DNA from: Allocoprococcus sp004560705
GTDB taxonomy: Bacteria > Bacillota > Clostridia > Lachnospirales > Lachnospiraceae
NCBI RefSeq assembly: GCF_052065755.1
Contig: NZ_JBQHTK010000016.1
Coordinates: forward strand, 1 to 64,000
DNA: 64,000 bases
Direction: 5' to 3'
Translations under genes and position numbers: made by a program
Shown: positions 44,859 through 54,453 of the stretch, in pieces
Layout: the number at the start of each line of letters is the position of its first letter
Position numbering within the stretch: position 1 is the first letter of the stretch
The notes under the pieces: model-generated
What the model saw: the letters and a program-made list of their open reading frames with translations, nothing else
The model's database searches: none
What the model was told of the DNA's origin: nothing

Positions 44859-46524
44859 AGAGTTTCTCCTTTCCGGCTGTTGCTCCGTCTTTTATCAGAG
44901 AAAAGTAGAAGAGCAGCAATTCCTTTGATTTTTCTTCCTGACAGGTGACAGTAAGCGGTGCATCCCGGAACAGGTTGATTTGAAAAATCAATTTCTGGGA
45001 CCATTCTTTTGTTATTTCAAAGTTTTCGGGTACCTGGGTAAAAAGAACCAGCCAGGGATTATCCAGGTTGAAATCTTTCCGAAATTGTTGTTTTGCATCC
45101 AGTATTTTCGTCAATTCTTCGCGGAGTTTGTCAGAACGATCCTTTACAGAATCATGAGTGAAAGAACCTTCAGGATTCTGGTTAGTCTCCAAAATAGAAA
45201 AATGTTCCGTATTGGTTTTAAACTGCTCTAATACATCATTAATTTTGTCCTGAAAGTATTGTTCAATCTGAAGATAGCAGGTACTTTGTTCTCCATCTTT
45301 CATTTGTTCTGCAATAGACATAGCAAGTTTCCGTTCCTGTTCAATGGCTTCCTTTACTCTGGGGATTATTTCATCCAACCGGAAACTCTGCTTTGGGCAG
45401 GCATCCGGAAGCTTCATCCGATGGCTGGAACATACATAAGCAGAATACGGGTGCCGGTTGCTCATGTGCCGGACAACGTACATGGATCGTCCGCAATGAC
45501 CACAGCGTACGACGTTCCGAAACGGAGTGGGAGGAAGAAGCGTACCGGGACGTTTCCCGGCATTGGATCGATTTTCTTCGAAAAGAAGCTCAAGCATTGT
45601 TTGCGTCCGTTCAAAATCCTGCCTGGAAACAAGGGGTTCATGATGGTTTTCAATAATCTGCGTTTCCCCGGTCCAGTGACGTTTCCTGCATTCGTGAAAT
45701 ACATACATAGCGGAGCGCTGTTGTCCGTATACCAGATCGCCTGTATAGGCACGGTTTTTCAGAATATAGTTGACGCTTCCAAATGTCCAGTAATCTTTGG
45801 CGTCCGGCTTGGTATAGGTGATTCCCAGCTGTTTCTTTCGCAAAGATGGGCTCGGTACGCCCATCTGGGTCAATTGTTTGGCGATATAACTGCGTTTGGT
45901 ACCGGAAAGAAATTCTTTAAATATGTATTGTACATAAGGTGCAGTTACCGGATCAATATCCAGATTGGAGGGAGTATCCGGATTATAGAGATAACCAAAT
46001 GGTGTAAAAGTCAGTTCCAGGAAACTGTTTGCTTTTTTTTGTCTGGCTGTGGCAGCAATGGAGCGTGACCGGGCGTACTTATCCACCATGATGATCAGTT
46101 CCTCCAGTTTTTTATATTCACCGGGAACTGGTTCGGAATGCAGACTGTCATAATTGTCATGGACAGAAATAATGCGGATTTTCATCATGGCAAGGAGATT
46201 GAGAAGGTAATAACGATTTTCTATATGATCCTTTCCAAAGAGTTCAAAGCTGCTGACTACAATACAGTCGTACCTGCCATTTTGGATTTCTGCCATCAAC
46301 CGGTAAAACTCCGGGCGCGGGCTTTCCTGCTTCAATCTGCGGCTGTCCATGTAAATACCACTGATCTGGATATCCGATAGATCTGCAAGAAAGGTTTTCA
46401 GTTCTTTGATCTGGGCAGTGGCAGTTGGATCCGGTTCATCCGGCTGGACGACATCAGAAAATTTACGCCGGGCATAGAGAGCAGCCTGATAAAGTCTTTC
46501 TGTATGGTTTTCGGATGGAAGCAT
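44833..46524 (-). CDS. Large serine recombinase-like protein, catalytically dead (R4)
   Basis: 563 residues. AALYARRKFSD has lysine where the catalytic serine should be, and VVSSFELFGKDHIE replaces KDLSRFGRNYIE, so both arginines are lost. The fold markers (IRIISVHDNYDS), recombinase domain (FTPFGYLYNPDTPSN), zinc ribbon (VRCGHCGRSMYVV, CPKQSFRLDEI) and coiled coil are intact. It groups with R1 and R5 (LRKKQLGITY, ENHHEPLVSR). Strong AAAGGAGG ribosome site; R5 ends 3 nt upstream. Confidence 0.87.
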   Translation of the reverse strand: MLPSENHTERLYQAALYARRKFSDVVQPDEPDPTATAQIKELKTFLADLSDIQISGIYMDSRRLKQESPRPEFYRLMAEIQNGRYDCIVVSSFELFGKDHIENRYYLLNLLAMMKIRIISVHDNYDSLHSEPVPGEYKKLEELIIMVDKYARSRSIAATARQKKANSFLELTFTPFGYLYNPDTPSNLDIDPVTAPYVQYIFKEFLSGTKRSYIAKQLTQMGVPSPSLRKKQLGITYTKPDAKDYWTFGSVNYILKNRAYTGDLVYGQQRSAMYVFHECRKRHWTGETQIIENHHEPLVSRQDFERTQTMLELLFEENRSNAGKRPGTLLPPTPFRNVVRCGHCGRSMYVVRHMSNRHPYSAYVCSSHRMKLPDACPKQSFRLDEIIPRVKEAIEQERKLAMSIAEQMKDGEQSTCYLQIEQYFQDKINDVLEQFKTNTEHFSILETNQNPEGSFTHDSVKDRSDKLREELTKILDAKQQFRKDFNLDNPWLVLFTQVPENFEITKEWSQKLIFQINLFRDAPLTVTCQEEKSKELLLFYFSLIKDGATAGKEKLYGTKKPPE

Positions 46525-46527
46525 GGG

Positions 46528-47877
46528 TTAATCCTCCTTTATCGGTGTGGTCTGGAACGGGTTGTCCAGGGGTGTTTCCTCATTTTCACAAGATTCTTCG
46601 CTGTCTTCAGAAACTGTCGGATCTGAGGAAGTATCTTCATAAGTTAAATGCCTGGTACGAATCGGCATATAGAGGGTTTTCAAAAAGTCCTCTTTTTCTT
46701 CCATCCTTGCCAACGTGATCACAGGTGGCTTGTCGGGGTACAGATCAATACGTTCGATAATCTGTTTGAACAATTCCGGATCAGCAGAAAAATCCGGTTG
46801 TTCCGAAATGGAAGAATATAGTGTAATCCAGTTGTTTGTCTCAGAACAGGTCGCCCGGAATTTGCGAATCTGTATCAGTGCTGCCATGACCTGACGTTCC
46901 GAAATCCGGTTTTCTTCTTCTATCTTTTGCTGTCCCTCCAGATATTCTGCTTCGGAGAGCTTTTTACCGTTATAACGGGCTTTCAATCGACGGAAGGCGG
47001 ACAGATTTTTCCGTACAGAATCAACTGCCTGATCAATCTGCCGTTGAAGAAAATTTTCCACACGGGTATATTGGACACTTTTAGATTCTCCGCTTACCAT
47101 GTCCAGATATTTGAGCGCTTCCTTTCGTTCTGCGGATACCAGTGGCTGGACAGAGGTTAAAATTTCGTCCAGCCGATAGAACCGGCTGGCGCATTTGCTT
47201 GCCTGTTGAAGAGAAAAACTGGAACAGGTATAGGCGATGAAACTGGTGCCATCTCCGGTAAAAATTTCATTCTTATGCATTGCCCGTCCACATTCACCGC
47301 ACCGGAGAACGCTTCCAATGGAAAAATGTGTCTGGTTAGTGGCATTCTGGCGAACCGCCTGCTTCCTGGATGTTCTGAGAGAACGGTCCTGCAGATATTT
47401 GAGAGAAGCACGTTTCATATCATCTCTGGAAACTAAGGCTTCGTGATGATTTTCTTCTACTGTTGGGAGTTGGATACCTGACGGAGCCGGTTCACCACTG
47501 TATAGATAAACAGCATCCCAGACTCTGCCGCTTAAAATCCAGTCCCCGACATACATGGGATTGAAAAGAATCTGGTTCAGGGAAGGCGCATTCCAACGTT
47601 CTGTATCTTTGCCGAGACGATCTTTCTGGCCAAGCTGACGTTTACGCAGGGCAGGATTGGGTGCACCCTGTTCATTCAATTGCTTACAGATCTGCGTCAG
47701 TGATATCCCTTCCAGATATTGATGGAAAATAAATCGTACATAATCAGCGACTTCCGTATCGATCATGACAAGTGCAGTAGAATTCGGGTCATAGCGGTAA
47801 CCATAGGGGATCCAGGTGGCAGTATAAACGCCTTCCGGAGGAATCTGATGCCTCCGGCCTCTATCTTTCTGTTTCAT
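46528..47877 (-). CDS. Serine recombinase-like protein lacking the catalytic domain (R5)
   Basis: 449 residues. The protein starts at MKQKDRGRRHQIPPEG and goes straight into the recombinase DNA-binding domain (TWIPYGYRYDPNS), then zinc ribbon (LRCGECGRAMHKN ... CASRFYRLDEIL) and coiled coil. The N-terminal resolvase domain of about 140 residues is absent. This is not a frameshift: its own AGAAGGAG ribosome site stands 9 nt before the ATG and the preceding R6 gene ends only 6 nt upstream, leaving no room. It groups with R4 and R1. Confidence 0.87.
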   Translation of the reverse strand: MKQKDRGRRHQIPPEGVYTATWIPYGYRYDPNSTALVMIDTEVADYVRFIFHQYLEGISLTQICKQLNEQGAPNPALRKRQLGQKDRLGKDTERWNAPSLNQILFNPMYVGDWILSGRVWDAVYLYSGEPAPSGIQLPTVEENHHEALVSRDDMKRASLKYLQDRSLRTSRKQAVRQNATNQTHFSIGSVLRCGECGRAMHKNEIFTGDGTSFIAYTCSSFSLQQASKCASRFYRLDEILTSVQPLVSAERKEALKYLDMVSGESKSVQYTRVENFLQRQIDQAVDSVRKNLSAFRRLKARYNGKKLSEAEYLEGQQKIEEENRISERQVMAALIQIRKFRATCSETNNWITLYSSISEQPDFSADPELFKQIIERIDLYPDKPPVITLARMEEKEDFLKTLYMPIRTRHLTYEDTSSDPTVSEDSEESCENEETPLDNPFQTTPIKED

Positions 47878-47883
47878 GTGTTT

Positions 47884-49506
47884 TTACTCCTTCTTTTCTT
47901 TATTCTTTTCATTTTGATGTTTTTGCAGCTGTTCCCATACATCCTGATATTTCCATCGGATCTCATAATGTGTGTCATAAAGAAATATGGCATCTACAAA
48001 AGTTGTGACCATTTCCCGGGAAAGAGCGCTGGCATGTTGGAATTCTTTTGCAGATTCTGTGACGGTTTGCATCTCATGGGGAATGATTCCGCTGCTGAGA
48101 GCTGCTTCCTGAGTCTTCAGGTTTTCGATTTTCTCATGACAGGCATTTCCCTGACGATTCAGTTGAGCCTTTCTCTTATGGTATTCCTCCAGAGAAATCG
48201 TGCCTGCGGAATAATCTTCATAGGCATCCAGTTTGAGCTGCTTTGTACGTTTTTCTTCATATTCTGCCTGAGCAATTTCTTTTTGATACTGTGTCAGATA
48301 ATCATTGGCAGAATCAGGAGCGTTTTTCCTTTGACTCTGCTTCCATGTGGAAGCGGCAAGCTGCAGCATGGGCTGAAGCACTGAAAAAATAGTTTGTTCG
48401 ATCTCAGAAACGGGAAATTCCTTTTTCGGGCATTGGGAATGTTCCATTACTGCATGACGGCAGAGGAAAACAGTTCCGTTTTTCTCCCTGGGCATTGCAC
48501 GCCTGCATACTCCACAGCGGACGACTCCTTTCAAGGTATATTCTCTGGTTTGATGTCGATGTTTGTGAGGACGATAATCCGGCAGAAGCTGTTGTACCTT
48601 GTCGAAGTCTTCCCTGCTGATAATCGGAGGATGAGCATCCTTTATTACAATTTGTTCTTCGGGTCTGGCTTTCCGGCGTTTTTTTGATCCCGGGATGACT
48701 GCCACATTTTTGCGAAGCACCCGATCTCCGCAGTAGACAGCATTCCGGAGAATAGGAAGAAGCATCGAAGGTTCCCAAAGAGAATGCTCCGTTACGGTAT
48801 GGGGTGCATTATGGAGGTTATTGTTGTAACGCTGGTTAAAGACAGCCGGGGTGGGTATTTTTTCAGTGTTCAGGATATTGGCGGTTTCTTTCCGGCTTTT
48901 CCCTGCAAGCGTCAGTTCAAAAATGCGCTGGACGATTTTGGCTGCCGGCGGATTGATTTCAAATGCGACCTCCTCTTTAGAACGCAGATATCCGAAAGGT
49001 GCCGGACCTTTAAAGGTTCCCTGGCGCATCCTCTGATGAAAAGCAGAGGTGATCTTCCGGGCAATGTCTTTGCTGTAGTAGGCGTTGAGAACAGATTTCA
49101 AGACCATACTCATGTTGTCTTCGACAGTGGTACTGCTGGCACTGTCGTATCCATCATTGATCGCAATGAAGCGAACTCCCAGGAATGGGAAAACCTGTTC
49201 CAGATAATCCCCGGTAATGATATAGTTTCTGGCAAAACGGGACAGATCTTTTACAATGATGCATTGGATCTGCCCTTGTCTGGTTAACTCCATAAGGCGT
49301 TGAAAATCCGGCCGTTCATCGTTTGTTCCGGTATATCCATCGTCTACAAATTCATGAATATTCCAGCCGGAAAACTCCAGATGAGTTTCTATGTATTTTA
49401 AAATCAGATCGCGTTGGTTTTTAACGCTGTTGCTTTCGTCTTTATAAGCGCTGAGGTCGCCATCAGCTAAAGATAAGCGAATATAATAAGCAAGGTTATT
49501 GGCCAT
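47884..49506 (-). CDS. Large serine recombinase, active-type (R6)
   Basis: 540 residues. LAYYIRLSLADGDLS and KDLSRFARNYIITGDYLEQ supply the catalytic serine and arginines. Recombinase domain (PAPFGYLRSKEEVAFEINPP), zinc ribbon (VRCGVCRRAMPREKN) and coiled coil follow. It resembles R2 (DESNSVKNQRDLI) and forms subgroup B. Overlaps the R7 stop by 11 nt. Confidence 0.92.
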   Translation of the reverse strand: MANNLAYYIRLSLADGDLSAYKDESNSVKNQRDLILKYIETHLEFSGWNIHEFVDDGYTGTNDERPDFQRLMELTRQGQIQCIIVKDLSRFARNYIITGDYLEQVFPFLGVRFIAINDGYDSASSTTVEDNMSMVLKSVLNAYYSKDIARKITSAFHQRMRQGTFKGPAPFGYLRSKEEVAFEINPPAAKIVQRIFELTLAGKSRKETANILNTEKIPTPAVFNQRYNNNLHNAPHTVTEHSLWEPSMLLPILRNAVYCGDRVLRKNVAVIPGSKKRRKARPEEQIVIKDAHPPIISREDFDKVQQLLPDYRPHKHRHQTREYTLKGVVRCGVCRRAMPREKNGTVFLCRHAVMEHSQCPKKEFPVSEIEQTIFSVLQPMLQLAASTWKQSQRKNAPDSANDYLTQYQKEIAQAEYEEKRTKQLKLDAYEDYSAGTISLEEYHKRKAQLNRQGNACHEKIENLKTQEAALSSGIIPHEMQTVTESAKEFQHASALSREMVTTFVDAIFLYDTHYEIRWKYQDVWEQLQKHQNEKNKEKKE

Positions 49507-51256
49507 TCGTAGTACTCCTTTCGCAGGAATCGTCAGTTTCTTCGATTTGTTTCAGTTCTTCGATACAGTTTTGCAGTTTATACATCCAGTCTGTACATCC
49601 AAAGACAATTCGTACCTGATTGTCATGCCATAATTCAATCCGCTGGATCAGCAGATGGACTGCCCGACTGTCCAGTTCATCAGAAATGCGGGCATTTAAA
49701 AAAGTCTGCAGCCATTTGTTATCCGGCGTAAAGTAGGTCGAAACATCTGCCAAACGCTGTTTGGCCCGGGAGATATCCCCCTCCAGCCAGTTTTCTTCTT
49801 TTTCCAGTTTTTCGATCTGTAAAGAGTAGGTTTCCTTATCCAGAATCCCGGAAGCAAGATCTTCGAAAGCTTTCTGTTTTTTGCCGGTAATAGCGGACTT
49901 TTTGGAATAAAGCATTTGCAGAGCGGCAAATCGGCGGCTTTTCAGTTTTTTCTGTGCATCTTCCAATGAAAGTCTCTTTAAAAATGCATCTGCATCAATG
50001 GCAAGTTTCAATTGTGTCTGCAGGTTATAAAGTATGATGGTTTTCAGTTTGCCAAACTCCATTCGAAAGGGGGAATGGCCGACGTGGGTTCGGTTGGCAG
50101 CACCATTGCATTTGTAGTATTTTTGCCCATCCTGATTACCGGTTTTCATAAGACGCATAGGACGTCCGCATTCACCACAGAAGAGGATCGAAGAAAATGG
50201 ATTATCCGGGTTTTCAATCTGTCTCCGGTTCCTTTTGATACACCGCTTACGCTTTTCTGCCTGTGTTTTCAGGTGTTCTTTCAGCGTCTGGAATGCTTCA
50301 TGGCTGATATAGGCTTCGTGGGTATCCGGATAGATCATCCATTCTTCCTCCGGAATCATGCGCCCGTTTGCCGGGTCATATTTTCGAAAATAGCTTTTGT
50401 TGCTGACGAAATCACCAGCATAGGTCTGGTTCAGTACCATTTTTCGGATTACACCGCTGTTCCATATGGCGGGATAATTGGTCTCTGTATCTTTATCTTT
50501 TTTGCTTTTTCTTTCATAATGCTGTTTCGGAGTCGGAACATTCATATCAGTCAGGTTCATGGCAATCTGGTGGAAACTGACCCCTTCCTGGGCCCACTGG
50601 AAGATCAGATGAACAAATGGAGCCACTTCTTTATCAATTACATAGTGCTTTGGACCATGTGTACTCATTTCATATCCATAGGGTGGAGGCCCTAAATAGT
50701 GTGGCCCGTTTGCCCGTTTCGTATCAATGGTTGCAGAGATTTTCCTGGAAATATCTTTACTGTAATAGTCATTGACGATATTTTTCATGCTGACCAGCAT
50801 GGAATCAGGATCAGAAGATTTACTGTCATATCCATCGTAAATTGCAATAAAGCGCAGCTGCAGGGAAGGAAAAACTTTTTGCAGATAATATCCGGCATCC
50901 AGATAATTCCGACCCAGTCGGGATAAATCTTTTACAACGATGCAATTGATTTTTCCGGTCTTTACATCCTCCATCATATGGTTGAATTCCGGGCGCTGAA
51001 AGTTGGTACCGGTCCAGCCGTTATCTTCATAAACCTCTGTCAGTTCCAGTTCCGGATGCTGGATCACATAGTCACGGAGCAGTGCAATCTGCGTTTCCAT
51101 TGTATCGCCATCTTCGATCCCAAGATCTTTTAAAGAAAGTCTGGCATAGATTCCCGTTTTATACAGAGATGGTTCAGAGCTGGAAACAGATGGGAGGATA
51201 TTATTGTTTTTCTGTATTTGTGCAGCCTGTGCTGGACGACGGCTTTTTCTTGCCAT
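49496..51256 (-). CDS. Large serine recombinase, active-type (R7)
   Basis: 586 residues from MARKSRRPAQ at 51256, where GGAGG has good spacing; two upstream in-frame ATGs are too close to it or beyond. TGIYARLSLKD and KDLSRLGRNYLDAGYYLQ are intact. The zinc ribbon is LFCGECGRPMRLM, with a long coiled coil after it. Subgroup A with R3. It overlaps the end of R8 by 56 nt, which couples their translation. Confidence 0.92.
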   Translation of the reverse strand: MARKSRRPAQAAQIQKNNNILPSVSSSEPSLYKTGIYARLSLKDLGIEDGDTMETQIALLRDYVIQHPELELTEVYEDNGWTGTNFQRPEFNHMMEDVKTGKINCIVVKDLSRLGRNYLDAGYYLQKVFPSLQLRFIAIYDGYDSKSSDPDSMLVSMKNIVNDYYSKDISRKISATIDTKRANGPHYLGPPPYGYEMSTHGPKHYVIDKEVAPFVHLIFQWAQEGVSFHQIAMNLTDMNVPTPKQHYERKSKKDKDTETNYPAIWNSGVIRKMVLNQTYAGDFVSNKSYFRKYDPANGRMIPEEEWMIYPDTHEAYISHEAFQTLKEHLKTQAEKRKRCIKRNRRQIENPDNPFSSILFCGECGRPMRLMKTGNQDGQKYYKCNGAANRTHVGHSPFRMEFGKLKTIILYNLQTQLKLAIDADAFLKRLSLEDAQKKLKSRRFAALQMLYSKKSAITGKKQKAFEDLASGILDKETYSLQIEKLEKEENWLEGDISRAKQRLADVSTYFTPDNKWLQTFLNARISDELDSRAVHLLIQRIELWHDNQVRIVFGCTDWMYKLQNCIEELKQIEETDDSCERSTTNGQ

Positions 51257-52937
51257 TTCCATTACCTCCATCCCTGATATTTAGAGCGGGAATAGAGGAA
51301 AGATACTGTTGTACCCGCTCTATTTGGTCGGCAAATTTAAAATGAATCGTCAGCTCTTTATTTTCATGTACTTCAATAAAATCAATCAGTTCTGCCAGCA
51401 TAATACGGTCCAGTTCATTAACGGTATGATATTTTTTAAAAGTAGAAAGCCATTCACTTTCAAGGGGCAGATTCTTCAGACCATCCCTCTCAGCTTCGAC
51501 ATTCAGTCTGGCCTGACGGGAATCATGGATTCGGACATCGTAGATTGCAGACAGTTCCTGGTAGTCTTCACGGGAGATGATCCCCTCATTCAGATTTTCG
51601 ATCAGTCTGACTTTCATATCCTGATTCCGTTTGATTTCTTCATCCAGCCTGGCAAGCTGTACATCGAAATGATGCCTGCTGTCCGGATCATCCGGAAGGT
51701 TCTGGGCATATTTTAAAAGCCGTTCCATATCCAGAACAAGATTGCACTGGTGTTTGATGGCAGCCAGAACGGAATCGTAGAGCTGCCGTTCGCTGATCAT
51801 GTGAGAATTACAGCCGGATTTTCGCTTGTAGCCGGAACAGGAATAGTAGGCATAAACCGTATCTTTATATTTCCTGCGGCTTCGAATCATATTCATTCCG
51901 CAATCTCCGCAAAACAGAAATCCGGAAAACAGATAGAGCTGTTTTTCATCCGGCGAAATCCGTGTATCCCGCAGAAGGAGCGACTGAACGACATCAAAAA
52001 TATCTTTATGAATAATGGCTTCGTGCGTACCTTCTACGCGGTCCCATTCTTCTTCCGGTTTTTCAATCAACTTACGAATTTTATAGCTGGGCGTGGTCAT
52101 CTTTCCCTGTGTCATGACACCGACATAAATCTCGTTTTTCAGGATACGCAGCACGGATTTTGGTGCCCATTGTGCTTTACCTTTGGTACGAAAATTTGTG
52201 GAAACTTTCATCCCCATGCTGCGTTTGTATTCCATCGGGCAAAGGATTCCCAGGCTGTTCAGACGTTCTGCAATCCGGTCAGCGGAAAGCCCCTGTATTT
52301 TCCAATAGAAAATTTGCTGAACTACTCCGGAGGTTTCCGGGTCGATAATCAGTTTGTTATGGTTTGCCGGATCTTTCAGATATCCATAACAGGCAAAACT
52401 GCCGACGTACTGGCCATTTTTTCGTTTGATGGCAAGCTGAGAGCGAACCTTTGTTGAGATATCCTTACAGTAAGAATCATTAAACAGATTTTTAAAAGGA
52501 AGGATGAACTGTTCGGCATCACTTTGTTTCCTGCCGGTGTCCATATCATCGGTAATCGCAATGAAGCGGACACCTAAGAATGGAAATACCTGTTCCAGAT
52601 ATTTCCCGGCTTCAATATAGTTCCTGCCAAATCGGGATAAGTCCTTAACGACGATGCAGTTGATACGCCGGTTTTTTACTTCTTCCATCATCCTTTTGAA
52701 ATCCGGGCGGTCAAAATTGACCCCGGAATAACCATCATCTACAAACTCATCGACCAGTTCCAGATCTGGGTGATCTGCGAGATAATCCCGTATTAAAGCT
52801 TTCTGATTGGTAATGCTGTTGCTTTCGTCCTTTCCGCCGTTACCGGCATCCTCGTCTTCTTTGGAAAGACGGACATAAGATGCGCACAGCCAGTGTTGCC
52901 CGTTTAGCGGGGCCTGAAGTTCTTTAGAATAAAACAA
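51201..52937 (-). CDS. Large serine recombinase, active-type (R8), first of the series
   Basis: 578 residues from a TTG at 52937, chosen because CAGGAGG lies 7 nt upstream; an in-frame ATG at 53006 has no ribosome site. CASYVRLSKEDED and KDLSRFGRNYIEAGKYLEQ are intact; FACYGYLKDPANHNKLIIDPE opens the recombinase domain; zinc ribbon LFCGDCGMNMIRS. It is of the common TndX/TnpX-like type and is the best candidate for the integrase of the element. Confidence 0.92.
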   Translation of the reverse strand: MFYSKELQAPLNGQHWLCASYVRLSKEDEDAGNGGKDESNSITNQKALIRDYLADHPDLELVDEFVDDGYSGVNFDRPDFKRMMEEVKNRRINCIVVKDLSRFGRNYIEAGKYLEQVFPFLGVRFIAITDDMDTGRKQSDAEQFILPFKNLFNDSYCKDISTKVRSQLAIKRKNGQYVGSFACYGYLKDPANHNKLIIDPETSGVVQQIFYWKIQGLSADRIAERLNSLGILCPMEYKRSMGMKVSTNFRTKGKAQWAPKSVLRILKNEIYVGVMTQGKMTTPSYKIRKLIEKPEEEWDRVEGTHEAIIHKDIFDVVQSLLLRDTRISPDEKQLYLFSGFLFCGDCGMNMIRSRRKYKDTVYAYYSCSGYKRKSGCNSHMISERQLYDSVLAAIKHQCNLVLDMERLLKYAQNLPDDPDSRHHFDVQLARLDEEIKRNQDMKVRLIENLNEGIISREDYQELSAIYDVRIHDSRQARLNVEAERDGLKNLPLESEWLSTFKKYHTVNELDRIMLAELIDFIEVHENKELTIHFKFADQIERVQQYLSSIPALNIRDGGNGNGKKKPSSSTGCTNTEKQ

Positions 52938-53095
52938 GCCTTTGACCTCCTGATAACATAGTTGTGCTATCAAGAAACCAAAGGCTCCAGATTCTTCTTT
53001 ATTCATTTAACCCACAGTTTGATGATAGCACGGGAACCAGGCTGTTGTCGAGCCTGGGTTTTGCAGTTTTACAATCGGATTTTGCAGTTTTTACA
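52938..53095 (-). promoter_or_regulatory. R8 leader with dyads and direct repeats
   Basis: GTGCTATCA (52964-52972) and TGATAGCAC (53023-53031) form an inverted pair. CCAGGCT-GTTGTCG-AGCCTGG (about 53038-53058) is a hairpin. TTTTGCAGTTTT followed by ACA occurs twice (53059 and 53080). These could be recombinase or regulator sites, or a leader attenuator between the small upstream gene and R8. Confidence 0.4.
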
Positions 53096-53354
53096 GACGA
53101 GTATGTTCTGCAAGCTGACGTTGGCGGATAAATTGCTCCAAAGCGTCTTCAAACGTAATTGTTGTATCGGCGAAGGCAATTTTTACAACAACATTGCCGC
53201 AGCGAAAACAATAGGGATTTCCAATCTGATCCAGATAATCTGCCAGACGTTCCGGCAGGGGAAGCCGGGTATTGACTGTAACATCAGCGATATCTGTCAG
53301 TTTGCCGGGATCTACCGTTTTTGGATCAATATTTTTCATTTCAGCAAATGTCAT
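53091..53354 (-). CDS. Small conserved island protein (DUF6870-like)
   Basis: 87 residues from MTFAEMKNI at 53354, which has AAAAGGAG nine bases upstream; an ATG at 53381 overlaps the sigma-like stop. VNTRLPLPERLADYLDQIGNPYCFRCGNVVVKIAFADT resembles the DUF6870 proteins found next to recombinases in Clostridia elements. A CFRC pair is present. The function is unknown. It lies between the sigma-like gene and the recombinases on the same strand. Confidence 0.6.
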   Translation of the reverse strand: MTFAEMKNIDPKTVDPGKLTDIADVTVNTRLPLPERLADYLDQIGNPYCFRCGNVVVKIAFADTTITFEDALEQFIRQRQLAEHTRL

Positions 53355-53377
53355 GGCTATCAGCTCCTTTTCCAAAA

Positions 53378-54259
53378 TCAAAAGATTGCATCATAGGGCA
53401 GCCCCATTACTTCTTCAAAAATCGTGCGGAGCCTGCCAAGAATCATATTTTTCTTATAGCGGATTGTTCCTTCTGAAACGCCTTCCATGCGGGCGATTTT
53501 TCTCATGGAAATCCGTTCAAAAAATATGTAATGAATCAACGTGTAGTCTTCAGCGGAAAGCCATTCCAGTGCTTCCATCAGATACTGGCGGTTCTGCTCT
53601 GAAAACAGCATGGAATCCGGCTCTGTTTTGGAATCGTTTATGGACTCATAGCGAAAAAGGTGTCCTTTCTCATCCGGATGTTCATGAAATGAATGTTCAG
53701 ATTCTACTTCGCTGAGATAGCATAATTTCCGGTAAGATCTGCGAATGACCAAAAGGTATTTGGGGTCGATCGTACCGTCATTAAACCCATTCAGAATTTC
53801 CCTGCTGATTTCTCCCTTTTCGTACAGGTAGCAGGCAGTATCGGAAAGAAAAGCCCGTTTTAATTCAGGAAGAATTTCAGGAGTCAGAAGCTGCGTATGA
53901 ATCACTTTAAGCGTATCGTCAGAAAGCAATTTTTTCTTGTGGAGTTTTTCTGCTTTTCCGATCAGTTTCTGCTGGACGAGTTTAAACAGAATTTCAGAAG
54001 GAACAGAACCACTGGAAATCAAATCTGTAAGGGAAGCAGGAAGGATTCCTGCATGGATCTGATCCAGTGCCCGCTTCATCAAACGCCTTTGGCGACAGAA
54101 ATCAAAGCAGGTATCATCGCCCTGTAAGGAAGAAATCTGTTTTTTGAGTTCTGCTGGTACGATTCCCTGATTTAACAGGGCTTCTGTTTGGGATGAAATG
54201 TTATAAGGAATGTTGTCTACCCATACAATGGGGGTGTCAGATTGGTGTTTGGCTGTCAT
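53378..54259 (-). CDS. Sigma-like regulator with C-terminal HTH, paralog 1
   Basis: 293 residues from MTAKHQSD at 54259, with GGAAGGAGG upstream; this makes it the same length as its paralog at 36216-37094. The C-terminal segment LSAEDYTLIHYIFFERISMRKIARMEGVSEGTIRYKKNMILGRLR is a sigma region 4-type helix-turn-helix. DTCFDFCRQRRLMKRALDQ and SGSVPSEILFKLVQQKLIGKAEKL match the paralog. It heads the strand that carries all eight recombinases, so it probably controls or senses that operon. Confidence 0.77.
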   Translation of the reverse strand: MTAKHQSDTPIVWVDNIPYNISSQTEALLNQGIVPAELKKQISSLQGDDTCFDFCRQRRLMKRALDQIHAGILPASLTDLISSGSVPSEILFKLVQQKLIGKAEKLHKKKLLSDDTLKVIHTQLLTPEILPELKRAFLSDTACYLYEKGEISREILNGFNDGTIDPKYLLVIRRSYRKLCYLSEVESEHSFHEHPDEKGHLFRYESINDSKTEPDSMLFSEQNRQYLMEALEWLSAEDYTLIHYIFFERISMRKIARMEGVSEGTIRYKKNMILGRLRTIFEEVMGLPYDAIF

Positions 54260-54453
54260 GTTTGTCCTCCTTCCGCGAAAACAAACAGGCACATCTCATT
54301 CCACCCATTCGGTTTCATGGGAGTGTGCACAATTGTTTTCGCTGCTTTTGCGGTTATTCAAGTGAGTGGGAAGGGAGCGTGTTCATCCCTTCTACCTGCA
54401 ACCGTTTTGCGGGGAGGACTGCGTAAAAGAATCGCAGAAGAAAATCAGAAAAA

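Noticed and set aside
46528..47877. R5 as a frameshifted full-length recombinase
   Set aside because: R5 has its own ribosome site, and R6 ends only 6 nt upstream, so there is no hidden N-terminal half in another frame.
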